Assembly (NCBI GenBank): GCA_001579985.1 | Contig: LRSR01001629.1 | Coordinates: 1 to 27,562 of the forward strand | Length of the DNA: 27,562 nucleotides | Direction: 5' to 3' | DNA from: Hypsibius dujardini | Taxonomy: Eukaryota; Tardigrada; Eutardigrada; Parachela; Hypsibiidae | In this document: positions 8,332 through 17,853 of the stretch, piece after piece | Layout: each line of letters opens with the position of its first letter | Numbering within the stretch: the stretch's first letter is position 1 | The notes under the pieces: generated by a model | Databases searched by the model: none | What the model was told of the DNA's origin: nothing | Seen by the model: the letters and a program-made list of their open reading frames with translations, nothing else | Made by a program: the position numbers and the translations under genes

Positions 8332-10368
8332 CTGAAACAAAACCAACAAAAGCATGTAAGAAACAGGAAAAAGTAATAATACCGGTATCTCACTATTCGT
8401 ATGAACGCATGTGCAAAATCATAAGACTGAACCAAACTGAACCGACTCTTTTTTTGGTTTTACGTTTTTTAGTTAAAGAAAAGTTTGTACAAGTTATCAA
8501 AAGTCTTTTAAATACATTATTTCGAAACACGGTTATTCATGAACCTTTCTGTTTAGTTGTTCATAAACGACGATCGATGTGTCCATAACCCTAGTAATGC
8601 ACGGGACTTATTTGGTTCTGTATTTCTGCCGGGGGACTTAATTGGGAACTTATTTATGCTGTGATTGGACATAAGAAAGTCTCTTGGGTACTTAATTTGT
8701 CCTCCGTGTCAAAATGCGAATAAATAAGTTCCCAAATTATGTCTCTTGAGTACTTAATTTGTCTGCAAGGCCAAGAGGTGAATAAATTTATTTTTTGTAA
8801 TTCAGACGAGCAAAAACACAAAAATTAAAAGCTAGGCAAAGAAACTTGGCTTAATTTTCAGCAAAGTACTGTCCATCTACACGCGTACAACTGTAATATT
8901 ACGCCATGTAATAAAGACGAGAAGACAAACAGAAAGCCGATATGAAATATATAATCGAAATAGACATAAAGAAATTCATACCAGACGTCAATATTTAACC
9001 TTTCTCAAACAATTCACCATTGGATGCAATGATGGAACTCGCAATTAAATGCTGATCCGAATGTCCAAACTCCGAAGGGTAAAAAGGTCGTAATTTGATC
9101 TAATGCACGTGCGAAAGTGCGCAAGTGCACAGCGTTCAACGGTTTGTGCATTGCGCAGTTATTGTGCAACCGTTATTTTGCAGAAACGTAAAAATGCGAA
9201 TTTTTTTATTTCCCCGTAGCATGTTTTTACAAATACCCTATTACGAATTTACCAGATCATTTTTGTTAAAACATTTCGGCATTTCTCTGCTCGGCGCTCG
9301 TGATTTCAGAATTGGAATGATTCGATGTCATTGACCGGTAAGCACGCGGTGAATATGCAATCATTTCCAACGGACATGTTTTCCAAAAATGTTTTACTTT
9401 GCAGGCGTATTTATTTACAAGCATCATTTCGGATGGAATAATTGCCAAGGGAGGAAGTCGTTTTAGGTAAGTGGAAGTTGCTGTCTTTACGAGAATTCAA
9501 ATTTTTTGTCTGGCCGTTAAGAAAATTTGACGCTCAAACCAGTGGTTGATTGACTGATTATTGGACGCGTCTGGTATTATTTTTTTCATTGTTGTTTTTA
9601 AATCTTTTCCCGTTATAGGATAATCAAAGCTCTTTAAGTAAAAAGGATAAATCGATTGAGCACCTAAAATACTCTTTTAAATACAGATTACGGCGACGGC
9701 AAGAGGTATAAAGTGACTTTGAAAAAAAAATATTCGTATCTTACTTAATCAATGAATCAATCACTTGGTTAACCGTTTTAGTTTTCCCAACGGCTAGATT
9801 TGCAGTGTACACCTGACAATTGCAGTTCTCTCACCTTTCTTTAGTCTCTTATTTTAAGATTGGAGTAACATTTTTTCCTCCTTTCTGTTTAGATCTATCA
9901 ACGCACTGGGTGACGTCGAATCTACGGCTTGGAACTTGCTGTTTTATTGTTGTTGACCTTAACTTTGGAGTGTATTATTGGGTACAAATACTGAGTAATA
10001 TATTTTTTTTCGACTTCTGTTTTTTATTTTTAAATTCCTGTGTTATCATTAACCTAGTCTCCCAGCGGAAAACCGGCGTCATCTATAAGACTAATCAGTT
10101 TTAGACTGTTCTGGAACAAGATGAAATAAAGTCGGCCGACAAATTTTGTTCTATACTTAGCGCGGGTGGTCGGTGGACTAAATTTGTTCCTTTCGGCACG
10201 GGACAAATTTTGGCACCCGGCCAAAATAGCGGCAGTTTAAGAGCATCTTTTTTTGTCCAAAAATGTCGTGAAATTTGTACCGAAAAAGGTCCTAAAAATG
10301 TTTTTAGGACCTTCGAAAACATGCTAGGGTAATTTTGTTGTCTCGTGTATCCAAAAGAGTGAACTAAC
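8332..10368. other. Part of intron 1 of gene D, largely left-block-specific
   Basis: No convincing coding exon. Positions 8580-10341 are absent from the right block, which joins directly at about 25058. Within it, a roughly 60-bp unit with cttgRgtacttaatttgtc occurs twice (8681 and 8745). An inverted pair (ttgggaacttattta at 8643, taaataagttcccaa at 8721) lies there, and imperfect acaaattttgt motifs cluster at 10139-10217. Open frames at 9125-9334 and 9820-10104 lack any recognisable features. Confidence 0.55.
10286..10313. repeat. Perfect 13-bp inverted repeat with 2-nt loop
   Basis: The arm AAGGTCCTAAAAA is followed by TG and its exact complement TTTTTAGGACCTT. It lies in intron 1 of gene D, in the left-specific insert. 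It could be a remnant of a foldback element. Confidence 0.8.
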
Positions 10369-10434
10369 CGATAGACGAAATCGATGTGGTACTCGTTGTA
10401 GTTGTTTCCACGACAATTGGCTCCGGGGTGGTTC
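10369..10434 (-). CDS. Thr-rich linker exon of gene D
   Basis: A 66-nt exon with acceptor GCGTTTTAAG|GA and donor ATCG|GTTAGT, entering and leaving in phase 1. In that frame it encodes a linker beginning TTPEPIVVE and continuing with TTTTSTTS, typical of an O-glycosylated spacer. The same frame is open and similarly Thr-rich in all four copies (4619-4684, 19782-19847, 25088-25153). The exon lies between the CS-alpha-beta exons and the propeptide exon and is phase-compatible with both. Another reading frame looks Cys-containing, but it does not match the phases of the neighbouring exons. Confidence 0.6.
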
Positions 10435-11053
10435 CTTAAAACGCAGCAGAGAAATTGCGAATTAATTAACACAAGCGTGGTTGGAGCGGGACTTGATTCG
10501 TAAGCATATTATGCCAGAAATGAGCTTATTAATTTATTGGAAATTTTATTTCTCGTTAACTTATTGATTTTTTTTCTTTTAAGTTCCAATCTGTCGGAAC
10601 GTTCTCGGATTGCATAACCCAAACGGTCGCTTACGTTTTATTCTTGAAGTTGCTTAAAACATTTTGGGCTTTGATATGTCGTCCGAGATTGAGAGGAATC
10701 GTTCTAAATTCCCTTGAAGACCCTGAGATGATTGTACGGAATTGCCTGTGATGGTAAAGTACTTCAGGATAGCTGAACTTCAAAGCTCGTGAATAAATTT
10801 AGAACCGTGGCTACTTGCGCATTTCAGCTTCCTCGGACTCGTGTCGTTTTTTTTCATTCTTCTTTGCTAACAGTTTTCTTTTCAAACTGTTACACTGTTT
10901 TGATTGTTTTGACGTGTTGTGCATGCTTACTCATCCGACGACAGGATGGAGTTTTTGGAAATCGTTCCCGATTTTTCGTGAAAAATTTGATTTTGTAAGA
11001 AGTTGTCCGCTCACCCGGCTGGGGGGGAGGGCTGGGAGGTGTTAATCCTGTGG
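10435..11053. other. Intron sequence between linker and CS-alpha-beta 3, gene D
   Basis: Matches 25154-25782 closely. No coding region is supported. G-rich runs lie at 11021-11039, just past the CS-alpha-beta 3 stop. Confidence 0.6.
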
Positions 11054-11274
11054 TCATGGATCCACTGATGTGCCTTCATTCGTACCTGCACATCCTTGAC
11101 AATAACATAATTGAATCGAACGACTTTTCCCATATTGTCCACATTTTCCGCCTGTCAGATTGTCAGCGGCACAGGATTGCGCACATGCCACGTCATCATC
11201 TATGCAGGAACCTTCATAACTGCCGATGCACGGCTTTGGCTTCGTTGTCGTGGCCGTTACAGCAGCTACCAGCC
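11054..11274 (-). CDS. CS-alpha-beta (defensin-like) exon copy 3
   Basis: Eight cysteines spaced C-x7-C-x6-C-x3-C-x9-C-x11-C-x-C-x2-C. They are preceded by a hydrophobic GLVAAVTA and a TTTKPK spacer. The acceptor is TTTTAG|GG (phase 1). A donor CAG|GTACGA ends the domain at 11086 in phase 1, giving a symmetric 189-nt exon. If the donor is skipped, a stop follows at 11054-11056. An in-frame ATG at 11303-11305 would give a plausible 18-residue signal peptide without any upstream exon. Two outputs are thus possible: an internal domain of the gene D protein, or a free secreted peptide. The copy at 25783 is nearly identical in layout. The cysteine pattern is direct observation. The fold and any antimicrobial or other role are inference. 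Confidence 0.65.
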
Positions 11275-11305
11275 CTAAAATGTCGAAACACACAAGATGT
11301 TTCAT

Positions 11306-11729
11306 TTAGATCCACAGACAAAGATATGCTCGGCGCTTGTGTAACATTTGCATGCCATTACAGGTACTGGGGAAGAAAAAGTAATGACATTAAGATGGTC
11401 ATTTCGTTTCATGTCTTCATGAAATACGCCGCGAGAATTCACCGTCCAAACTCGCTCCTATATCCAGACAGATTTTTTTTACCGAGCACAAGTCACCGAA
11501 ATTAAAGAGGCAAATAGACAGTCAAGAAGGCAGGCAGGCAAGCAATCAGACAGACCGACAGACAAGACTTTTCACTCAGTGGCGATTTGAGGTCGTTTGG
11601 AGGGATTTAGATTTCTGTTTCACCCCTTCGAGCCGGCGGGGGGGGGGAGGCTAAGCTTGAGCGTGTAAAAGCCTGAACATTTTTGCATCTCTCAAAAGTA
11701 AAAAACCGCGAATAAAAACCCTGTAGTCG
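11306..11729. other. Intron between CS-alpha-beta 4 and 3
   Basis: No gene. It contains a ggcaggcaggcaagc / cagaccgacagacaag stretch near 11530, shared with 5904 and 26260, and a G10 tract at 11638-11647. Confidence 0.6.
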
Positions 11730-11950
11730 TTAATCCCATAATGTGCCTGCATCTGTACCTGCAGATCCTTGACAGAAACATGCTCGAGTCAGGCCATTTC
11801 TCGGAATCGGCTCGCATTTTCCGCTTATCAAATTTTCATCGGCACAGGATTGTGCGCATGCCACGTCATCATCATTGCAGGAACCGATATAAGTTTCACT
11901 GATGCTCCGCTTTGGCTTCGTTGTCGTGGCCGTTACAGCAGCTACTAGCC
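11730..11950 (-). CDS. CS-alpha-beta exon copy 4 (six-cysteine form)
   Basis: Acceptor ACATTGCAG|GG, phase 1. Symmetric 192-nt exon to donor CAG|GTACAG at 11759. In-frame stop TAA at 11730-11732 if the donor is skipped. The first cysteine of the eight-cysteine form is Ser (KPKRS) and the last is also Ser (CQGS), leaving the six cysteines of the core: GSC, ACxxxC, GKC, CFC. No in-frame ATG lies immediately upstream, so it needs an upstream start exon. The signal exon at 13734-13809 leaves in the matching phase. It is the paralogue of copy 6 at 26457. Confidence 0.6.
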
Positions 11951-12122
11951 CTGCAATGTAAAGAAAACACAAAATATTTCATTTGAATTGCAAGACGTGT
12001 CCTTAGAAAAGTCATAAATAAAGACACAATCGGTGCTTGTGTGAGATTGCAGGCAGTTGGCTAACCTTCTGACACCTTGGGCACAGTTGATATGTTTGCC
12101 CTGTCCCAATCGCCAGTCATGG

Positions 12123-13733
12123 CTCAATTTATCAGAAGGTCTATTTATCGGTAATTAAATTAAATTTTTTGTCTTTTTAAGCTCCGAGTTGGGTTCAAAG
12201 AATATCGATTTTCAGTAACGATATCCTTTGACGATTTTTGAACATTTCCACTCAAAATTAAATTTGGAATCGATAACCGTCAGTAAAATCTGTTTTGGAT
12301 GTCAGGGGGGCGAAGCTACCGGTCCTTTTTGGGACTGACAGAAAAGTTACGAGTGAGATTGTAGAAATGAAACACAACCCCGCCCCCTCAAATCCCAAAA
12401 TGATTCTGCGGCTGCTAATCGATTTCAAATTGAATGTGTGGGTTACATTGCGCTTTAGAGCCATTGATCAAATTGAACATGATTCATAATCAACCTAATG
12501 ATTCTGAGTCGATCGGCATCAGCCGAATTCCGATCTGATGCCCAGGGGGCGAAGTTCTGACGATTTGATTGGTCATTGTCTGTTAGCTGTCTACAAGTAT
12601 ACCCCCGAAGACTTTTCTCATTTTTTTCTGTAGATCGGCTTAAAGTGTTACAGGAAGTTTGGAAAACGCAACGAGAAGTCAGACAGAGAAAAACTCAGCG
12701 AGATACGAGCGCGCAAAGTCGTCGTCCAATCAATCGAGCCAATATCAGGCAGATACATTGATTAGATTAAGATTTTGCGTGCTCATTTCTCGTTGAGGTT
12801 TTGTTTGTCCGACCTCTGGTTGTGTTTTTTTGTGTCCCGTAACATTTCAGTCTATCTACGTCGAAAAAAGTGAAACAAGTCTCCGTAGGGGTTTTCTTGT
12901 GGATATCCCGCATTCACCAATCAAACTATCAGAACTCCGCCCCCTAAGTTCGGATCAAAATTCTGCTGATGCCAATCGATTCAGAATCATCAATTCGATC
13001 GATCAAAATCATCGATCGCAGAGTCCATCTACGGAAAAAATGAAAGAAGTCTTCGGGGTACGAGGTAAAGGCCGTTAACCAGGCCGGTTTTTCAGCGTTG
13101 ATTTTCCGGCGCTGCAGTGCTGCCATGCCATAACAGATGGCTTGAAAACATTCAGAAAAATTCTCTGACCCATTTTAGTTCGTTGCTAAGCCTCACGGTT
13201 CGAATTTGAGTCAAAAAAGGAGGAGAAGAATCTCAATGGAGAAGTGTGCAAGTAGTCCGGTAGAGGCGCCACTTTGGTTCCATCTTCCTGGGTTGACTTC
13301 GCGAAAACGACCTATGCGCCACCTGTTGACTTGCCGGCCTGGTTAAGGTACGATTTCTAAAAGCGGCTTCGTTAACGGCCTTTCCCTCGTATACTTGTAG
13401 AAAGCTAACTGACACTGACCAATTAAATCTCCAGAACTCCGCCCCCTGGCGTCAAATCAAAATTCGGCTGATGCCAATCGACTCAGAATTATTGAATTGA
13501 CTAAAAATTATGTTTAAACTCAAAATTTGATCACTGGCCCTAAAGCTTAATTTCACCGAATTTTAATGGGTTGTGTCAAAACATTGAATGAAATCGTTTG
13601 TGAAACCGAACGTTTTTAAAGTCAAAATCAGAGAAACTAAAATTTTCAATGGTTTTCCCAATTTTGAAAAAAAAAATTAAAACGTTTCTTTTTTGGCATT
13701 CGGTAATTATTTTTTGTTTTCATGTTCACTTAC
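12123..13733. repeat. Foldback/MITE cluster in intron 1 of gene D
   Basis: Sequence at 12500-12640 recurs in inverted orientation in 13017-13060 plus 13390-13490. A further inverted partial copy lies at 12900-13000. Shared pieces include the motif ccccgaagactt and a block reading agaactccgccccc. A TA-flanked MITE (13061-13389) splits the right arm. The end of the corresponding right-block stretch is cut by an LTR at 27477. No coding exon is supported. Confidence 0.6.
13061..13389. mobile_element. MITE with CGAGGTAAAGG ends, TA target duplication
   Basis: Terminal inverted repeats start CGAGGTAAAGGCCGTTAACC and are matched by the complementary right end ending CCCTCG. The flank is TA at 13059-13060 and 13390-13391. 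The inverted partner at 12596-12610 shows the uninterrupted site. It has the same family and opposite interior orientation as 23309-23668. Confidence 0.85.
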
Positions 13734-13809
13734 CATTTTCCGCATGAAAATGGAACCAGCTCCCGATTACACAAAGCGAAAGATGAAATATCTTTTCCAA
13801 TGAAAACAT
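13734..13809 (-). CDS. Signal-peptide exon (S2), probable exon 1 of gene D
   Basis: ATG at 13807-13809 opens a short leader MFSLEKIFHLSLCVIGSW, a charged start followed by a hydrophobic core, and ends at a consensus donor G|GTAAGTG in phase 1. Its 76-nt length equals the copy at 20696-20771. The phase fits the CS-alpha-beta exons (G|GG), the linker exon (G|GA) and the propeptide exon (G|TT), so it could start any of them. An upstream in-frame ATG overlaps the TATA region and is unlikely to be used. Intron 1 to exon 2 of gene D would be about 5.4 kb. Confidence 0.65.
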
Positions 13810-13919
13810 GGTCGCTGTGCGTAAGAAACTCCAAAAGAGTCGCAGAAACTTCTTCCGATTGCGGTGGCAAAATAAATTCTTCAATGACAAACCCTTGCTA
13901 CGCGAAGTACCGCGCAGAA

Positions 13920-13927
13920 TATATAAA
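13920..13927 (-). promoter_or_regulatory. TATA box upstream of signal exon S2
   Basis: TTTATATA on the minus strand (TATATAAA on plus), 110 bp before the ATG. The surrounding sequence is conserved at 20881-20888 upstream of S1. A roughly 50-bp piece of the leader (ttcttcaatgacaaac...) is tandemly repeated upstream at 13952-14000. Confidence 0.5.
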
Positions 13928-14004
13928 CTACCGTGAGGCATCTGTGTCATTCTTCAATGACAAACGCTTGCTACGCGAAATACTGCGCAAAAATAAATAC
14001 CGCT

Positions 14005-14260
14005 CATCGTCAATCACAAAACCGGACTTATTAAATAACCGCTCACTCGCTACACTGCCGGCTGGTGTAACCAAATACTTCTTCGCTAATTTGGCCAGGC
14101 CAAGTAATTGTCTCTCGTTTGCCTTCCAGAATTCGGCATTTTGCGGTTTGCGGCGATTAAAATATGGGAAATCGTAACCGCAGACATTTAAACCGCAACC
14201 GCACCGCCGCGGACCGCCGCGCTGTTTGCGGCGGTGCGGTGCGGCTTGCATACCTCTAAA
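14005..14260 (-). mobile_element. hAT transposon remnant with C-terminal dimerisation domain
   Basis: The frame encodes LAKKYLVTPAGSVASERLF, the hAT C-terminal dimerisation motif, preceded by FWKANERQ. Directly upstream is a TIR-like end reading TTTAGAGGTATGCAAGCC and GCGGTGCGGT repeats. Most of the transposase is missing, so the element is internally deleted. Coding similarity stops where duplicated leader sequence of S2 begins. It is dead. Its TIR resembles the ends of the 17854-18418 element. Confidence 0.8.
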
Positions 14261-14264
14261 CGAA

Positions 14265-14756
14265 AACCTTCCGTTAGACCAGTCGTCGGGTATTTCTTCG
14301 GTGATTCATGACTGTCTTACGTTTCACTCTTCATGTTTTCCCTACCGCAATGGATCCTTTTGTCAGACCCTTCCGTTGAATCGAGGATCGGGTCTACCGT
14401 CAGTCCTTCCGTCGGACGGCCAGCGAATCGTCAGCTCCGCTACCGTTCGTTAAGTCATTCTCTGACCCAACGCCAAATTTTCGTCAGATCTGGACTAGAT
14501 CTGGTGAAATCCCATATGCGATCTCACGAGATCTGACGAAATTAACGTACTATTCTTGGCAAGAGTGTTGGGTGAGAAATCCGGCAGTTCTCGCCAGAAA
14601 GCTCTTAAAAATCTCTGACGAGATCTCTGCCAGATCTCACCAGAATGGCCAGCTACAATTTCACAACAGAAATATCTGGTGCATTCCTGGCAAGGAAGAC
14701 CTCGGGTAATTCTGGTCAGAAAATTTTGTGTAAATCTAACTAGAAAATCCTCATTT
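14265..14756. repeat. Degenerate short repeats, copy of intron 8 material
   Basis: Runs of ccttccgt(c/t)gga-type units, then cagatctgg / ctggtcagaa-type units, similar to 21905-22390 inside gene A. No coding potential is seen. It abuts exon 3 of remnant F, which marks a rearrangement junction near 14755. Confidence 0.6.
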
Positions 14757-14779
14757 CCTTGGCGAATATAATCACATAC

Positions 14780-15454
14780 TGAATCCCTCGGATATATAAT
14801 ACGGAATCACACCGTTGACCCATCGCGAGCGTTGATCCGTCAAACCATTCTGTGCCTTTTTCCTCTGAAAAGAAATTTGAATAATCAGTATGAATTGTAT
14901 TGTAAAGTGTAGACGGTCATGATACTTCTTATCACTGTTAACATTAGTTAAGCTGCTAGCAATCACAGCACCATCGATTCCTACGATGTCGCCTTCAAAG
15001 AGCCGGCCGTTCATCAGGTAGTATGACGGAACTGAAAGAAAGACAACAAACTGCGTAAAAAAATAAGAAAAAATAAGTTACGAAAACTATTAGTCGGAAA
15101 AATTTAAAAAAAACGCTAAAATTGTTCAAATATTGTAGTTGCGAGTAACGGGAGATCAGAACGAGATCTCACAATCCGTTATATTAAAAAATATGCGTTT
15201 GTTGAACGCAGGTAAGGGTGTACAAAACTTTTTGCTAGAGTAAATCAATTGATCAGCCATTGAATTGTATGGTAAATTGGTCAGGGAGATCTGGAAGCTT
15301 TCATTTTTGTTCCTGCCGATACAAGATCTCGAGGGCCGCTGAAATAATTCTCTAAAATGTTCATATCAATTCCATTAGTTTTGAAAAAAAATTCCAGTTC
15401 CTTAGTCGTAATGAGCACTCCCATGCCAATCGCCGTGACATAGGCCCAAATCAT
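14780..15454 (-). pseudogene. Astacin remnant F (exons 1-3 only), paralogue of gene E
   Basis: Signal exon with ATG at 15452-15454 (MIWAYVTAIGMGVL), exon 2 at 14943-15031 (LFEGDI) and exon 3 at 14780-14864 (RWVNGVIPYYI). A deletion has removed the exon 1 donor found in gene E, so the leader reads into intron sequence. Exons 4 onward are absent because homology breaks near 14755. Confidence 0.85.
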
Positions 15455-17231
15455 CCTTCCCCTTCCAAAAACCTATTTCCTCGGTCAAATCGCATACTAA
15501 CTGCGCTATTCACCTGAATGCGCGCTGGAAAAAATGTTATTTTTTTGCTGGAGAAAAAAAAATTATTTTTTGTTGTTGGAGAAAATGTCTGTCTAATTTT
15601 TGCCGCAGAAACGGTTCGAGGGGTGCGATCGACAGATGTGCCCTTCGGCCACTCCTCGCTGTGAGGAACTTGTCGTGCCACCGAGCCGCCCTGTCGAGCC
15701 ATAAGAAAGCACTTCGAGCGCCGAAATTCAGCTCCATGAAGGAAAAATGTGCGCTTTAGATTTCGCTGTCGAATTTAGTTCGGCAAAGTGCGCATGTGTT
15801 AATTGTTCTGTTACGCACGCGAAACTTTGTCTAATTCCGCTTAATGTGAAAATATGTTGTGATTATGTGCACACTTGCTTTCAATGCCTATGTGGCCAAG
15901 TTAAAGCCACTCTTTAAGCTTTAGCCAAGCAAAATAAGGTGGTCCGAGTTTGAGCCGATTCCAGCTAACGCGAGCAGCTCTTTTTGATCGATCAATTGAT
16001 TGTGCAAATTCATCTTTTTGCGGTCAAGCGTTTTTGATTGATTTCTTCCTGATTTTTTCCTGATTTTACTCCGTTCTATTTACCGATGGTTGACATTGAC
16101 ATATTACAACTCAACACTAGGGGGCCATTCACATATTACGTCATGAAAGGAGGTAGGTGGGTGGTCTGGTGGTGGTGGTGGTGGTGGTGATGGTCTGAAC
16201 CCCTGAGTACTCACCAGTAAATTAGGCCCCACCCTCCAGTATGATTTTAAATATCTGGGTAGGCGGGTGGTCGAAAAAGACCATTTTTTGATTACGTAAT
16301 ATATGAATAACCCCTAACATATGACAACTCAATGAGCAGTGGTGTATCACGCTGCGAACAGTGCGATCTGTTACTAGCCTGATTGCGCACACGCACTTCA
16401 TCGACCGCCGACGAGCGAGCTTCTTGCTTTCTCTGGACGAATGTCCGTGGTTCGTCGGCAGGGGCAAAACCTCAGCGCGCCTCTAATCGAGTCAAAATGT
16501 TAAATATTCGAGTTGAAATGACTTGTTGATAAGAGAGTGATAACGGCAACACATCCTCCATTCGCGCGTACGCAGAAATGAGAGAATATTCGTGCGTTCA
16601 TTCACCGTATCCTCGCGATCTCAAGGAACAAATTTTTGCCCTACCCGTAAATTATGACTAACCCGGGCCTATTCAATGCCCTTCACTAAATTACCACTTT
16701 AGGGAGAATTATACGCAAAAGCACGACTGTACAATCGATCAATCAATCAAGCACGGGTATAAAATAATACTTTTTTAATGTCCAACTTTCGAAGTCCACA
16801 TTTTTTCAGTAATTCAGCGACCCAAGTTATTCCCATTCCAAAATAAGTTTTTTACCGTTCTTCCTCTTTTTCTCTATAAGGCATCTTGCAAATTCAAAAC
16901 GCTGAATTTTGAAAGTTGCAATTTCAAATGCCTATCGGAAAAGTGCAAAACGAAGTTAATCAAAAGATATTCGCCATTCGAAGTTATCAAAAGAGTGTCC
17001 AAGAGGGTCGGCTACGTCCGATGACGTCATAGGATTTTTTTTGAAAACTTGAAAAGAACAAAAAGTTTGCTAAATCAACAATGAGTAAAAAAAAGACGAA
17101 AACAATATTCCTGCAGATGGTCGCTGCGGTTGGCGACCCGATGAAATTTGAGGACGATTTCAAAACGCCGGGTTGCCCTTAATCCAGTCGACGGTTTCTC
17201 AAGCAGCAATTCGTCAACCCATCACCCTTAC
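15455..17231. other. Non-coding spacer, paralogue of 1393-3090, plus about 300 bp unique
   Basis: Contains the second MITE copy (16120-16314) and no supported gene. Positions 16911-17231 have no counterpart elsewhere in the window and show no recognisable feature beyond the donor end of exon 8 of gene B. Confidence 0.6.
16120..16314. mobile_element. Second copy of the GGGG..ATTACGT MITE
   Basis: Same ends and interior as 2028-2222, at the same relative position in the duplicated block. It was therefore duplicated with the block, not transposed separately. Confidence 0.7.
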
Positions 17232-17853
17232 CTATCCGTCTGGGTCTTGTAGCTCTCTGCGTCGGTGTTTAGGTCTCGAAATTCTCGACATCCCCGTCGT
17301 CGTCCGGTGGCAGTTTCGTGTTCGGAACAGACGGTCGGGTCGTCCGACGGGTCGATCTCACAGACGGACGAACAGGTGGTCCGGCTGTCGTCGTTTCATA
17401 ATCATCTCCGTCATCAGGTCCCGTATTGAAGCTGCTACTGCTGGACACCTTGGTCCGTTGGCTCGGAGCTCTCATTGGCGGCGGCGGCGGCGTTGGGAGC
17501 GGCTGATTTGGTTTAGCCCCGCCCCTTTCAGGGCACTTGTACATGGCGTTGATTTTGCCGATGTCGATTTGACTGAGACCGTTGCGTTGGCCCATCACCG
17601 TCTCGTACTGCTCCCATTCCTTCTTCGGACGAACCGTCCAGGAGAAGCCGTCCTTGGGGAAGGCGACCTTCGGGTAGTGCATGATGGAACCGAAATCGTA
17701 AGGCAAGCCGAACGCCGTCACTTCCACGGCACTCCAGTCGAGAAAGTTCCTCTGGAAGTCTGAGGACAAAATAAAACTCAATCAGTTTGCTGAGGTTAAG
17801 CATTTTGCGACAGTAACAGCGCTAAAGCGGCGAATGGATATCGATGTGTGGCT

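Larger units (their letters stand above)
490..12760. repeat. Left copy of the large tandem segmental duplication
   Basis: Sub-blocks 490-3090, 3110-5700, 6470-8575 and 10342-12760 reappear in the same order and orientation at 14757-16910, 18430-21560, 22600-25058 and 25060-27476. The offset ranges from about 14.3 to 16.2 kb because of indels. Left-only pieces include 2662-2930, the CS-alpha-beta segment 5753-6470 in intron 8 of gene D, and 8580-10341. The match was judged by eye over many anchor stretches, not by a computed alignment. Confidence 0.85.

Noticed and set aside
9820-10104. Hydrophobic plus-strand frame as a membrane protein
   Set aside because: AT-rich composition explains the Phe/Leu/Ile content. 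There is no paralogue, splice context or recognisable motif.
11054-11274. Assigning the CS-alpha-beta exons to scorpion-toxin, antimicrobial defensin or another named functional family
   Set aside because: Only the cysteine framework is visible. The remaining residues do not identify a functional class, so only the fold type is proposed.
17173-17763. Plus-strand open frame of 196 codons
   Set aside because: Exact antisense of the Met-turn/tail exon of gene B. The opposite strand matches the astacin family.
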